From the NCBI GenBank assembly GCA_003228115.1, contig QEVV01000002.1:310001-374000 (forward strand): a DNA stretch of 64,000 nt, read 5' to 3'. Positions within the stretch are counted from its first letter, which is position 1; each line of letters starts with the position of its first letter. Source of the stretch: Chloroflexota bacterium (GTDB taxonomy: Bacteria; Chloroflexota; Dehalococcoidia; Lucifugimonadales; SAR202-VII-2). Below the pieces are notes generated by a model. The model worked only from the letters and a program-made list of their open reading frames with translations, did not search any database and was not told the origin of the DNA. The position numbers and the translations under genes are program-made. Shown here in pieces: positions 34,231-42,227 of the stretch.

Positions 34231-35187
34231 ATGAGCCTGTTCCCCGCGAGGATTCAAACGTCAACGAAAACCATTAGGTTGCCCGTCCCGCTGGTGCTGT
34301 TGCTAGCCCTTTCCGCCATCATCCTAGCGGCCTGTAGCTCTCGAGAGCACACGCCGGGAGAGACAACAAACTCAGATGCAACAGCTCGGCCCACTCTCTA
34401 TATCGCCGGTATCCCCGATCAAGACATCGCTGTCCTGGAGAAACGCTTTGGCTTGCTGGCCGGATACCTATCGGACGAGACGGGTCTGGATGTTCGGTAC
34501 GTCCCTTCCATCGACTACTCGGCTGTCGTTTCAGCGTTCCGCCAAGGAGACATCCACATGGCTTGGTATGGCGGCTTGACGGGCGTGCAAGCGCGACTGG
34601 CTGCTACCGGCGCAATGGCCATTGCCCAACGGCCGGAGGACCAAGAATTCCTCTCGGTATTCGTTGCCCGGCCCGGCAGCGGCATCGAAACCCTTATAGA
34701 CCTACAGGGCAAGACCTTCACCTTCGGCAGCGAGAGTTCGACATCCGGCAATCTGATGCCCCGCTTCTTCCTTGGACAGGCCGGGATCGTGCCAGAAGAT
34801 GATTTCGCCGCAGTGACCTACAGCGGCTCCCACGACAAGACCTGGAAGCTGGTGGAATCGGGCAGCGTGGAGGCCGGCGCCCTCAGTGCAGTGGTATGGC
34901 GCAACCGGGTCGAAGGCGGCAGCGTTGATACCGCCCGCGTGGAAGTCTTTTACACGACCGAGCCCTATTACGACTATCACTGGGTGATCCGGGGAGACCT
35001 AGACCGGCGGTTCGGCACAGGCACAGCAACCAAGATTCAAGAGGCCCTACTGAAACTTGGCCCCAGCAGCAACGGTTCCAGCGAGATCCTTGATGCTTTC
35101 AACACAACTGCGTTCATCGAAACATCCAACGAAAACTATGAGGCCATTGAAGATGTCGCTCGCCAGCTTGGAATCATCCAGAACTGA
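34231..35187 (+). CDS. PhnD-type ABC transporter substrate-binding lipoprotein
   Basis: A 318-residue exported binding protein with lipobox LAAC (Cys35). It belongs to the PhnD (phosphonate/phosphite) superfamily, and its core (IAGIPDQD, LSDETGLDVRYVPS, MAWYGGLTGVQARLA, FTFGSESSTSGNLMP, SGSHDKTWKLVESG) resembles the branch often annotated as putative selenate binders. The true substrate is unproven; phosphite or another oxyanion is possible. No phosphonate lyase, ptx or selenium genes are visible nearby. It is the first gene of a four-gene ABC operon. Confidence 0.85.
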   Translation: MSLFPARIQTSTKTIRLPVPLVLLLALSAIILAACSSREHTPGETTNSDATARPTLYIAGIPDQDIAVLEKRFGLLAGYLSDETGLDVRYVPSIDYSAVVSAFRQGDIHMAWYGGLTGVQARLAATGAMAIAQRPEDQEFLSVFVARPGSGIETLIDLQGKTFTFGSESSTSGNLMPRFFLGQAGIVPEDDFAAVTYSGSHDKTWKLVESGSVEAGALSAVVWRNRVEGGSVDTARVEVFYTTEPYYDYHWVIRGDLDRRFGTGTATKIQEALLKLGPSSNGSSEILDAFNTTAFIETSNENYEAIEDVARQLGIIQN

Positions 35188-35944
35188 AGCTGCCCAGGCC
35201 GTGTCGCTTTCCGGCCTCTCGAAAGCGTATGGGCCTATCGAGGCCCTTGCCCCCCTTTCACTGACGGTTGCGGCTGGGGAAACGGTCGCAATTCTGGGAC
35301 CGAGTGGGAGTGGCAAGACCACACTCCTCCTGCTGTTGTCCGGCCAATTGGGCCCAAGCAGCGGCGCAGTGACTCTGGTAGGTCGGGAGATCGCCCAATT
35401 GAGTCCCGGCAAGGAGCTGGCCCAACTGGTTGGCATGATCCACCAGCAGTTTGACCTCGTTCCCAACATCTCAGCGCTCCACAACGTGCTGGCTGGCCGT
35501 TTAGGAGAATGGGGCCTTTTCAAATCTCTCGTGTCTCTGGTGTGGCCTCAGGATCGGCCAATGGGGATGGAAGCCTTGGCTCGCGTGGGGGTGGCTGATC
35601 GCGCTGAGCTACGGGCCGGGCGGCTCTCCGGAGGTGAGCAGCAACGCGTCGCCATAGCCCGCCTCCTCTTGCAAGATCCGGCCATCGTGTTGGCAGACGA
35701 GCCCGTGGCGTCTCTAGACCAGGCCAGGGCGGGGGAGGTCATCAGATTGCTTGTGCGAATAGCGCGCGACTCGGGAAAGACCCTCATCAGCAGTATGCAT
35801 TCGGTGGAGCTCGCTCGGGCACATTTCGACCGCCTGATCGGTCTGCGCAACGGCATTGTCCAATTCGACTTACCTTCCAGTCAGGTAGCTGACGACATGC
35901 TCCTAGCCTTGTACGACATCAAGGGTCTCCGGCGTGAAGATTAG
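35153..35944 (+). CDS. PhnC-type ABC transporter ATP-binding protein
   Basis: A 263-residue ATPase. Walker A is GPSGSGKTTLLLLLSGQ, the signature is LSGGEQQRVAIARLL, Walker B is AIVLADEPVASLD, and the switch His is in SSMHSVELARAHF. The Q-loop IHQQFDLVPNIS is typical of PhnC. ATG 35153 is chosen because the protein then starts just before the fold; it overlaps the binding-protein gene by 35 bases. The permease gene starts before its stop. It powers import of the oxyanion bound by the first gene product. Confidence 0.9.
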   Translation: MSLASLESSRTEAAQAVSLSGLSKAYGPIEALAPLSLTVAAGETVAILGPSGSGKTTLLLLLSGQLGPSSGAVTLVGREIAQLSPGKELAQLVGMIHQQFDLVPNISALHNVLAGRLGEWGLFKSLVSLVWPQDRPMGMEALARVGVADRAELRAGRLSGGEQQRVAIARLLLQDPAIVLADEPVASLDQARAGEVIRLLVRIARDSGKTLISSMHSVELARAHFDRLIGLRNGIVQFDLPSSQVADDMLLALYDIKGLRRED

Positions 35945-36722
35945 ACCCTTGGAGGGCCGCAGGCTTCTCACCATCATTCTTGTGGCGGCCTTCGCCTGGA
36001 GCCTGTTCAACGTCGACTGGGGCTCCGGGCTTGTTAACACAGGAGGCCTTCGCGCTGCGGGGCACATAGCGTCCTCCATCTTGAGACCCGACCTATCCTT
36101 AGATGTGCTGGACAAGGCCATCCGGGCAAGCTGGACCACCGTCGCCTACGCCGTGGCAGGACTAACTCTTGCACTAGCGATTGGCTTTCCTCTGGGAGTT
36201 CTTGGTTCCGGTGTCCTCTTCCGGTCGTCTTGGCTAAGGCGATTCAACGTCGCAGGCACCCGCTTGGTTCTGGCCTTCTTCCGCTCCATCCATGAGCTTG
36301 TCTGGGCTTGGCTGTTCGTTGTTGCTTTTGGACTTTCCCCCTTAGCCGCCGTGCTCGCTCTCGGCATCCCCTACGGCGGCATCCTGGGCCGTATCTATTC
36401 CGAGCTGCTTCAAGACGTCCCTGAGGCCCCTTTGCGGGCTCTTCGTAGCGCTGGCGCCTCTGAGTGGCGCGTCTTCTGGTTCGGTCGGCTGCCAATGGCG
36501 CTGCCAGACATGCTCAGCTACACCTTCTATCGCCTCGAGTGCGGGATCCGTTCAGCAGCCATCCTCAGTTTTGTGGGCCTAGGCGGGCTGGGGTTTCAGA
36601 TTCGGATATCCCTCGACGACCTCGCCTACGGGCGCGTCTGGACCTTCCTCTTTTTCCTTATCGCACTGGTCTCTCTTGTGGATGTCTGGAGCAGCATGGT
36701 GCGTCGGAGGATCACAGCGTGA
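35934..36722 (+). CDS. PhnE-type ABC permease, first copy
   Basis: A 262-residue permease with about five or six membrane segments. GTVAYAV-like TTVAYAVAGLTLALAIGFPLG and IHELVWAWLFVVAFGLSPLAAVLALGIPYGGILGR are family blocks, followed by an EAA-type loop (EAPLRALRSAGASEWRVFWFGRLPMAL). The GTG start overlaps the ATPase gene by 11 bases, and its stop overlaps the start of the second permease. The two copies probably form a heterodimeric channel, unlike single-PhnE systems. Confidence 0.87.
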   Translation: MKIRPLEGRRLLTIILVAAFAWSLFNVDWGSGLVNTGGLRAAGHIASSILRPDLSLDVLDKAIRASWTTVAYAVAGLTLALAIGFPLGVLGSGVLFRSSWLRRFNVAGTRLVLAFFRSIHELVWAWLFVVAFGLSPLAAVLALGIPYGGILGRIYSELLQDVPEAPLRALRSAGASEWRVFWFGRLPMALPDMLSYTFYRLECGIRSAAILSFVGLGGLGFQIRISLDDLAYGRVWTFLFFLIALVSLVDVWSSMVRRRITA

Positions 36723-37594
36723 GTACCGTGCCAGAGATCCATCGTTTCACCTCCATTCGCCCTCCCAAGGTAACGTTCATCGGGGCCACGGCTATCGCCG
36801 CCCTTGGGCTTATAGTCGGGTCTTGGGTATTCGTCTTGGGCGCGGATCGCGTGCAGAGTCAACCGTTCTTCTCGGTGGAAACTCTCGAGCGGGGAGGACG
36901 GTTCCTGCAGGCCCTGCTCGGTATAGGGTCGTCCTCAACGCCAGCATTCGCACAGTGGGCGGCCTGGCAAGACACGGCACGGCTGGCATACCAGACCCTA
37001 GCCATGAGCGTGTTGGCCATCGGCATTGCAGCGCTGATTGCCCTGGCCACCTTCATGTTCGGGGCCAGCAACATCATGAGAGGAGAACTTGCGCCCTATC
37101 GGTCATGGGTCTGGGGAAGCGGGTTCTTCGTAGTACGCGCCTTTTATACCTTCACCCGAGCCATTCCGGAGCTAGTCTGGGCCATGCTGATCATCTTCAT
37201 GTTCGCGCCTGGGCTCCTGCCCGGCGCATTGGCCTTGGGAATCCACAATGCCGGGGTGCTGGGTAAGCTGTCCTCCGAGGTCGTGGAGGGTCTCGACACG
37301 AGGCCGCTGCTGGCCCTTCGCTCATCCGGCGCAGGCCGGTTCCAGGTCTTGGCCTATGGGGTACTGCCGCAGGCCCTGCCGCGCTTCATAACCTACCTGT
37401 TCTATCGGTGGGAGCTGATCATCCGCACGACGATCGTCGTGGGATTCGTTGCCGCGGGTGGGCTGGGGCTTGAGTTTAGGCTCAGCATGAGCTATTTCCA
37501 CTACACGACAGTAACCCTGCTGCTGATTTGGTATCTGGTGCTGGTCGTAGCGGTGGACCTGATAGCAGCGGTGCTAAGGAGAATGGCCCGGTAG
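36719..37594 (+). CDS. PhnE-type ABC permease, second copy
   Basis: A 291-residue permease related to the first copy. TRAIPELVWAMLIIFMFAPGLLPGALALGIHNAGVLGK aligns with IHELVWAWLFVV, and RPLLALRSSGAGRFQVLAYGVLPQALP is its EAA loop. A periplasmic stretch (about residues 45-85) is longer than in the first copy. GTG 36719 overlaps the upstream TGA (GTGA). It is the last gene of the operon; the next gene is convergent. Confidence 0.87.
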   Translation: MSTVPEIHRFTSIRPPKVTFIGATAIAALGLIVGSWVFVLGADRVQSQPFFSVETLERGGRFLQALLGIGSSSTPAFAQWAAWQDTARLAYQTLAMSVLAIGIAALIALATFMFGASNIMRGELAPYRSWVWGSGFFVVRAFYTFTRAIPELVWAMLIIFMFAPGLLPGALALGIHNAGVLGKLSSEVVEGLDTRPLLALRSSGAGRFQVLAYGVLPQALPRFITYLFYRWELIIRTTIVVGFVAAGGLGLEFRLSMSYFHYTTVTLLLIWYLVLVVAVDLIAAVLRRMAR

Positions 37595-37641
37595 GCCTTG
37601 ATAGGAGAACTTCATCGCGCGGCACCTGAAAGATTGAACTC

Positions 37642-38769
37642 CTATGAGGCTTCGCGGCCCCACCGGTCGGGAGAGAAGGGCATGAGGTCTACAACGTCTG
37701 TCCGGCCCCGAAGCAGGAGGTCGGCCATGATCCGCCCGGTGACGACGCTAAGGATGATGCCTTGCCGCTGATGTCCCGTCGCCACGTACAGACCCTCCCA
37801 ACCGGGCACCTGCCCCAGGATAGGCACGTTGTCGGCGGAGAGGGGCCGCAAACAGGCAGTGTGCTCCGTCAATCTCGCCGTCTCCAGCGACGGCATGAAC
37901 CGAAGCGCCAACTCCAGAATGCCCTCCCTGGCCTCAGCAGTGGGCTGGGTATCAAAACCAACCAGCTCCTCAGTGGTGCCAGCGATCATGTAGCCCGCCG
38001 GCTTCGGTAGGATGTAGTTGTGCCCATAGAAAACGGATACGGCAGGCAAAGAGCCGTCGACCTCCAACTTGAGTATTTGACCCTTCAGCGGTTGCACCGG
38101 AATGGGATGAGCGGTCCAGGCTTCAGCCTGGTGAGTCCAGGGGCCCATCGCAAGCAGCACTCGGCCTGCGCCTATGGTGGAACCATCTGCCAGCCGGACG
38201 CCAGTAACGCTTCCTCCATTCGACTCCAGCCCTGTTGCAGTCGCATAGCGGACGCTGCTTCCCATCCGTTCGATAGCCGCCGTGAACGCCAACACAAGCC
38301 GGTAGGGCTCGGCTTGATGCTCATTGGGGTAGAACAGTGCACCCAGAACGCCAGGAAGTAGCCGGTCATCCATTTGGCGGATGTCGCTGGGCGTAACCCA
38401 GCGTACGTCAGGGTCCAGGCCTTGGAGCCACACCAGCCGCTCTCTTAACGCCTGGGCTTCTTCCTCGGAGAAAGCGGGCTCAAGGATAGGAATCGGCGAG
38501 TAGTGATAGTCGATGCCTGACTCGTCCGGGAGGACCTTCGCTAGGTCCTCGTGCATACCGCCGCTGATCATGCCCAGCTGGGTCATCGGGTCAGGTCCGA
38601 AGGATTCGATGAGGGGAGTCACGAGGCCGGCCGCAGCGCCAGAGGCACCAAAACCGACAGCCTCTTGCTCGACGATAAGCGACGCGACCCCTTCCTTTGC
38701 GAGGTGGTAGGCCGTAGAAAGGGAAACGATGCCTCCGCCAACGAGGACAATTTCAGTCTGCTGGGTCAA
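37642..38769 (-). CDS. FAD-dependent oxidoreductase, glycine-oxidase type (paralog 1)
   Basis: A 375-residue DAO-fold flavoprotein. The FAD loop is VGGGIVSLSTAYHLAKEG with VEQEAVGFGASGAAAGLVTPL, and a second FAD contact is near MIAGTTEELVGFDTQPTAE. Sequence like YVATGHQRQGIILSVVTG near the end resembles glycine oxidase ThiO or related amine oxidases. The substrate is not known. It lies 57 bases downstream of a close paralog, so the pair arose by tandem duplication. Confidence 0.87.
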   Translation of the reverse strand: MTQQTEIVLVGGGIVSLSTAYHLAKEGVASLIVEQEAVGFGASGAAAGLVTPLIESFGPDPMTQLGMISGGMHEDLAKVLPDESGIDYHYSPIPILEPAFSEEEAQALRERLVWLQGLDPDVRWVTPSDIRQMDDRLLPGVLGALFYPNEHQAEPYRLVLAFTAAIERMGSSVRYATATGLESNGGSVTGVRLADGSTIGAGRVLLAMGPWTHQAEAWTAHPIPVQPLKGQILKLEVDGSLPAVSVFYGHNYILPKPAGYMIAGTTEELVGFDTQPTAEAREGILELALRFMPSLETARLTEHTACLRPLSADNVPILGQVPGWEGLYVATGHQRQGIILSVVTGRIMADLLLRGRTDVVDLMPFSPDRWGREAS

Positions 38770-38826
38770 GGACTACTCCGTAAGTGAAGGCGGTCGAAAT
38801 CCGGCGGACATGGTAGCACGACGACG

Positions 38827-39954
38827 CTAGCCGCCCCAGCGAGCCGGAGAGAAGGGAGCAATTTCAACGACGTCAGTCTGGCCTCGCAGAATCAGGTCTG
38901 CCATGATGCGGCCCGTAGCCACGCTGTGGAGGATGCCCTTTCTACCGTGTCCGGTGGCGATGAACAATCTGTCCCACCCTGGCGCCGGCCCGATGATGGG
39001 AACTTGGTCAGCCGCCAAGGGGCGCAAGCAAGCGGTATGCTCGGTAATGACGGCGTCTTCCAACGCGGGCATGAACCTGAGGGCTGATTCGAGAATGGCT
39101 TCCCTCGCCTCCGCGGTTGGCTGGGTATCGAACCCTACCAACTCCTCGGTTGTGCCAGCGAGAATATATCCCGCAGGCTTGGGCAAAAGGTAGTGTTTTC
39201 CCCAGAATACAGCAGCCGCTGGCAAAGGCCCCTGTAAGACCTGAAGGCGCATCAGTTGACCCTTCAGGGGTTCAACAGGAATGCTCAGGCCTGTCCACGC
39301 CTCGGCCTGTGGCGTCCAGGGACCCATGGCAAGGACGATGTTATCGGCCTCCAACGTTGCGGCGTCGGCAAGCCGGACCCTAGTGGCCCGGCCTCCCTTG
39401 GCTTGAAGGCCCACGGCGGCGGCGTAGTGGACAGCCCCACCCATCTTTTCAACCGCAGCAGTCAGCGCCAGCACGAACCGGTAGGGATCGACCTGGGCTT
39501 CAACTCGCGAGTGAAGAGCTCCCTGGGCCTCAGGCACAAGACCCTCATCGACCTGGAGCAGGCCGTCTTGGTCCGCCCACGAGACATCTAGGCCCAGCGC
39601 TTGCTGGCAAAGAACCGCCTCTCTCAGGTCGCGCTCTTCCTCGTCGTTGAAGGCTGGCCGCAGGACTGGAATTTCGGCAAAGTGGTAGTCGATGCCGGAT
39701 TCGGCAGGCAGGGTCTGGGCCAATTCTCGATGCAGGGGAAGGCTAACCAGGCCCAGTTCAGTCGTGGGCCCCTCGCCTCGAAGGTCGGCAAGCGGACTCA
39801 GGAGACCGGCAGCAGCGCCAGATGCCCCGAAGCCGATAGCCTCTCGTTCCACAATGAGGGGCCTGAGTCCCTCTTTGGCCAGAAAGTAGGCGGTGGCACA
39901 GGAGATAACGCCGCCGCCAACCAGGATGACGTCAGCTCGGGCAGGGGCGGTCAC
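38827..39954 (-). CDS. FAD-dependent oxidoreductase, glycine-oxidase type (paralog 2)
   Basis: A 375-residue paralog of the next gene. It shares VGGGVISCATAYFLAKEG, GASGAAAGLLSPL and AGTTEELVGFDTQPTAEAREAIL with it, and ends in FIATGHGRKGILHSVATGRIMADLILRG. The GTG start overlaps the stop of pcrA (GTGA), so it is translationally coupled to the helicase. Divergence at TPLI/SPLA and around residues 95-140 suggests different substrates. Confidence 0.87.
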   Translation of the reverse strand: MTAPARADVILVGGGVISCATAYFLAKEGLRPLIVEREAIGFGASGAAAGLLSPLADLRGEGPTTELGLVSLPLHRELAQTLPAESGIDYHFAEIPVLRPAFNDEEERDLREAVLCQQALGLDVSWADQDGLLQVDEGLVPEAQGALHSRVEAQVDPYRFVLALTAAVEKMGGAVHYAAAVGLQAKGGRATRVRLADAATLEADNIVLAMGPWTPQAEAWTGLSIPVEPLKGQLMRLQVLQGPLPAAAVFWGKHYLLPKPAGYILAGTTEELVGFDTQPTAEAREAILESALRFMPALEDAVITEHTACLRPLAADQVPIIGPAPGWDRLFIATGHGRKGILHSVATGRIMADLILRGQTDVVEIAPFSPARWGG

Positions 39955-42179
39955 TCCTCCCTCACCCGCTCCAGGGGGGCGAAGCTGGCCAGCAGTCGCT
40001 TGATGCCAGCGTCTGTGCGGAAGGCTACCGTCACTTCGTAGTCGTCGTTGGTGGCGATGCAGTTGATGACCACGCCTTCACCAAACTTGTTGTGCTTGAC
40101 CTTCTCACCCACCTTGAACGGCTGCACAGAGGGCTTACCGTCGGCCGCAGGGGTGACAGTCCTCGCTCCAGGCCAGAAGGACGGCTGGCGGGCTGGCGTG
40201 ACGACCTGGCGGACCCCCATTGGCTTCGAAATGATGTGCTCTGGGATATCGGCTAGAAAGCGAGAAGGGCCGCTGGGCATGCTGGCACCACCGAAGCCCC
40301 TTCGGAAGGCACGCACCATATACAAACGATCCTTGGCGCGTGTCATTCCCACGTAGGTCAGGCGGCGCTCCTCCTCCATCTCGCCGGGGTCATCCATGGA
40401 GCGCATGTGGGGCAGAACGCCCTCTTCCATGCCCGTCATGAACACCACGGGGTATTCGAGGCCCTTGGCCTGGTGCAACGTGATCAATGTCAGAGCTTCG
40501 CGCTCTGCTTCATCCATCCTGTCGACATCTGCGACAAGGGCTACGTTTTCCAGGAATGCGAATAGACCTTCGCCGGGGTCCCAGTCTTTGTACTGCAGGG
40601 CTACGCCACGCAGCTCCATGACGTTGTCCCACCGCTCCTCACCCCGGTCGGGATCGCTGACCAGGTGCTGTTTGTACTTGATCCGCTCCAGCAGATTGTC
40701 CAGCAGCGTCACAATGTCTACGCGCTGACCCTGCTCAATCAAATCGGTAATGAGGCCCGTGATGCCAGCAGTGGCGCCTGCGGGTCTGGAGGCCAGCGGC
40801 GGCGCCTCTCCTCCCTCGGTTCGGCCTTTAACAACCGCCTGCATCGCTTCCCAGAGAGATAGATTGCGTTGGCGAGCCCAAAACGTGAGGTCTTCAAGGC
40901 TCCGCTGGCCAATTCCCCTAGCGGGGACGTTCACAATGCGGGCCAGGCTGATCTCGTCGTAGGGGTTGTTGATGACCCGCAGGTAAGTGATGACATCCTT
41001 CACCTCTCGCCGCTGGTAGAAGCGAACGCCGCCCACGAGCCGGTACGGGACGCCAAAGCGGAGGCAGGTCTCTTCAAAGGCACGGGACTGAGAATTGACC
41101 CGGTACATCACGGCGACATCGTTGAACGTGAAGTCGGCGGTCTTGCGCAGGCGCTCCACCTCCTGGAGCACATAGAGTGCCTCCTCCTCCGGGTTGTACG
41201 CCTCAGCGATGACGATTTTTTCGCCCTGATGCCGCTCCGTGAAGAGTTCCTTTTCCAGCCGCTGCTGGTTCGCTGCGATGACGTTCCGAGCGCCCTCAAG
41301 GATGGTCTTGGTAGACCGATAGTTTTCCCCAAGAGTCACCAGCTGGGCCTCAGGGTGGTCGTGCTGAAAGGACAGGATGTTGCGGAGGTCCGCGTTGCGC
41401 CAAGAGTAGATGGACTGGTCGGGATCGCCTACGACGGCGATGTTCCGGTGTTGCTTGGCTATGTGCCTGGCTATGGCGTATTGAGCGACATTAGTGTCTT
41501 GGAACTCATCTACAAGCAGGTGCAGATAACGACCCTGATATCTTTCCGCCACCTCCGGGAAGCCCATCAATAGTTGATGGGTCTTCATCAGCAGGTCATC
41601 GAAGTCCACTGCCTGGGCTGAGGTGAGGATCGACTCGTAGCGCCGGTACACTCTGGCGACGATCTCCTCATAGTAGGTGTCTACGCTGGATGCGAACTGT
41701 TCGGCGTCCTGCACCAGGCTCTTCGCACGGGAGATCGCCGAGAGGATGGCCCTGGGAGGAAATTTCCCCGAATCCATATCCATGTCTAGCAACGACTTCT
41801 TCACGACGGTGATCTGGTCTTCGTCGTCGTAGATGTGGAAGTTGCGTTCCAAACCAACGTGCGTTCCGTCGCGCCGCAGGATAGCTGCGCATTGAGAGTG
41901 GAACGTGCCCAAGGACAACTCCGCGGCCCGGGGGCCCAGCAGCCGGTCCAGCCGCTCTCTCATCTCTTTTGCGGCCTTATTTGTGAAGGTCATGGCCATA
42001 ATGCGGCGGGGGTTGACCCCGACTTCTCTGACCAAATAGGCAATTCGATAAGTGATGACACGGGTCTTACCAGACCCTGGCCCTGCGAGGATAAGAAGCG
42101 GCCCTTCGATGTGCTGGACGGCTTCCCGCTGCTGGGGATTGAGGCTGGAGAGAAGGTCTTGGACTGAAGAGGTGGTCAC
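39951..42179 (-). CDS. pcrA: ATP-dependent DNA helicase (UvrD/PcrA/Rep type)
   Basis: A 742-residue superfamily 1 helicase that unwinds DNA in repair and replication restart. Motifs appear in order: Walker A AGPGSGKTRVITYRIAYL, MTFTNKAAKEMRERL, Walker B LLVDEFQDTNVAQY, VVGDPDQSIYSWRNAD, LGENYRSTKTIL, ITLHQAKGLEYPVVF and YVGMTRAKDRLYMV. A C-terminal Tudor-like tail (VGEKVKHNKFGEGVVI) is typical of PcrA and contacts RNA polymerase. The start is GTG 42179. It overlaps the FAD-oxidase gene, an unusual operon partner. Confidence 0.95.
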   Translation of the reverse strand: MTTSSVQDLLSSLNPQQREAVQHIEGPLLILAGPGSGKTRVITYRIAYLVREVGVNPRRIMAMTFTNKAAKEMRERLDRLLGPRAAELSLGTFHSQCAAILRRDGTHVGLERNFHIYDDEDQITVVKKSLLDMDMDSGKFPPRAILSAISRAKSLVQDAEQFASSVDTYYEEIVARVYRRYESILTSAQAVDFDDLLMKTHQLLMGFPEVAERYQGRYLHLLVDEFQDTNVAQYAIARHIAKQHRNIAVVGDPDQSIYSWRNADLRNILSFQHDHPEAQLVTLGENYRSTKTILEGARNVIAANQQRLEKELFTERHQGEKIVIAEAYNPEEEALYVLQEVERLRKTADFTFNDVAVMYRVNSQSRAFEETCLRFGVPYRLVGGVRFYQRREVKDVITYLRVINNPYDEISLARIVNVPARGIGQRSLEDLTFWARQRNLSLWEAMQAVVKGRTEGGEAPPLASRPAGATAGITGLITDLIEQGQRVDIVTLLDNLLERIKYKQHLVSDPDRGEERWDNVMELRGVALQYKDWDPGEGLFAFLENVALVADVDRMDEAEREALTLITLHQAKGLEYPVVFMTGMEEGVLPHMRSMDDPGEMEEERRLTYVGMTRAKDRLYMVRAFRRGFGGASMPSGPSRFLADIPEHIISKPMGVRQVVTPARQPSFWPGARTVTPAADGKPSVQPFKVGEKVKHNKFGEGVVINCIATNDDYEVTVAFRTDAGIKRLLASFAPLERVREE

Positions 42180-42185
42180 GGGAGC

Positions 42186-42194
42186 ATTATACCA
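42186..42194 (-). promoter_or_regulatory. Extended -10 promoter directly before pcrA
   Basis: On the minus strand the bases read TGG-TATAAT, a consensus extended -10, followed by six bases (GCTCCC) and the GTG start. The predicted transcript would begin at the start codon, so pcrA mRNA may be leaderless. No good -35 box is seen. Confidence 0.55.
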
Positions 42195-42227
42195 GGGCGG
42201 GCGGCGATAACCCTTGTTCAGCGGGCC

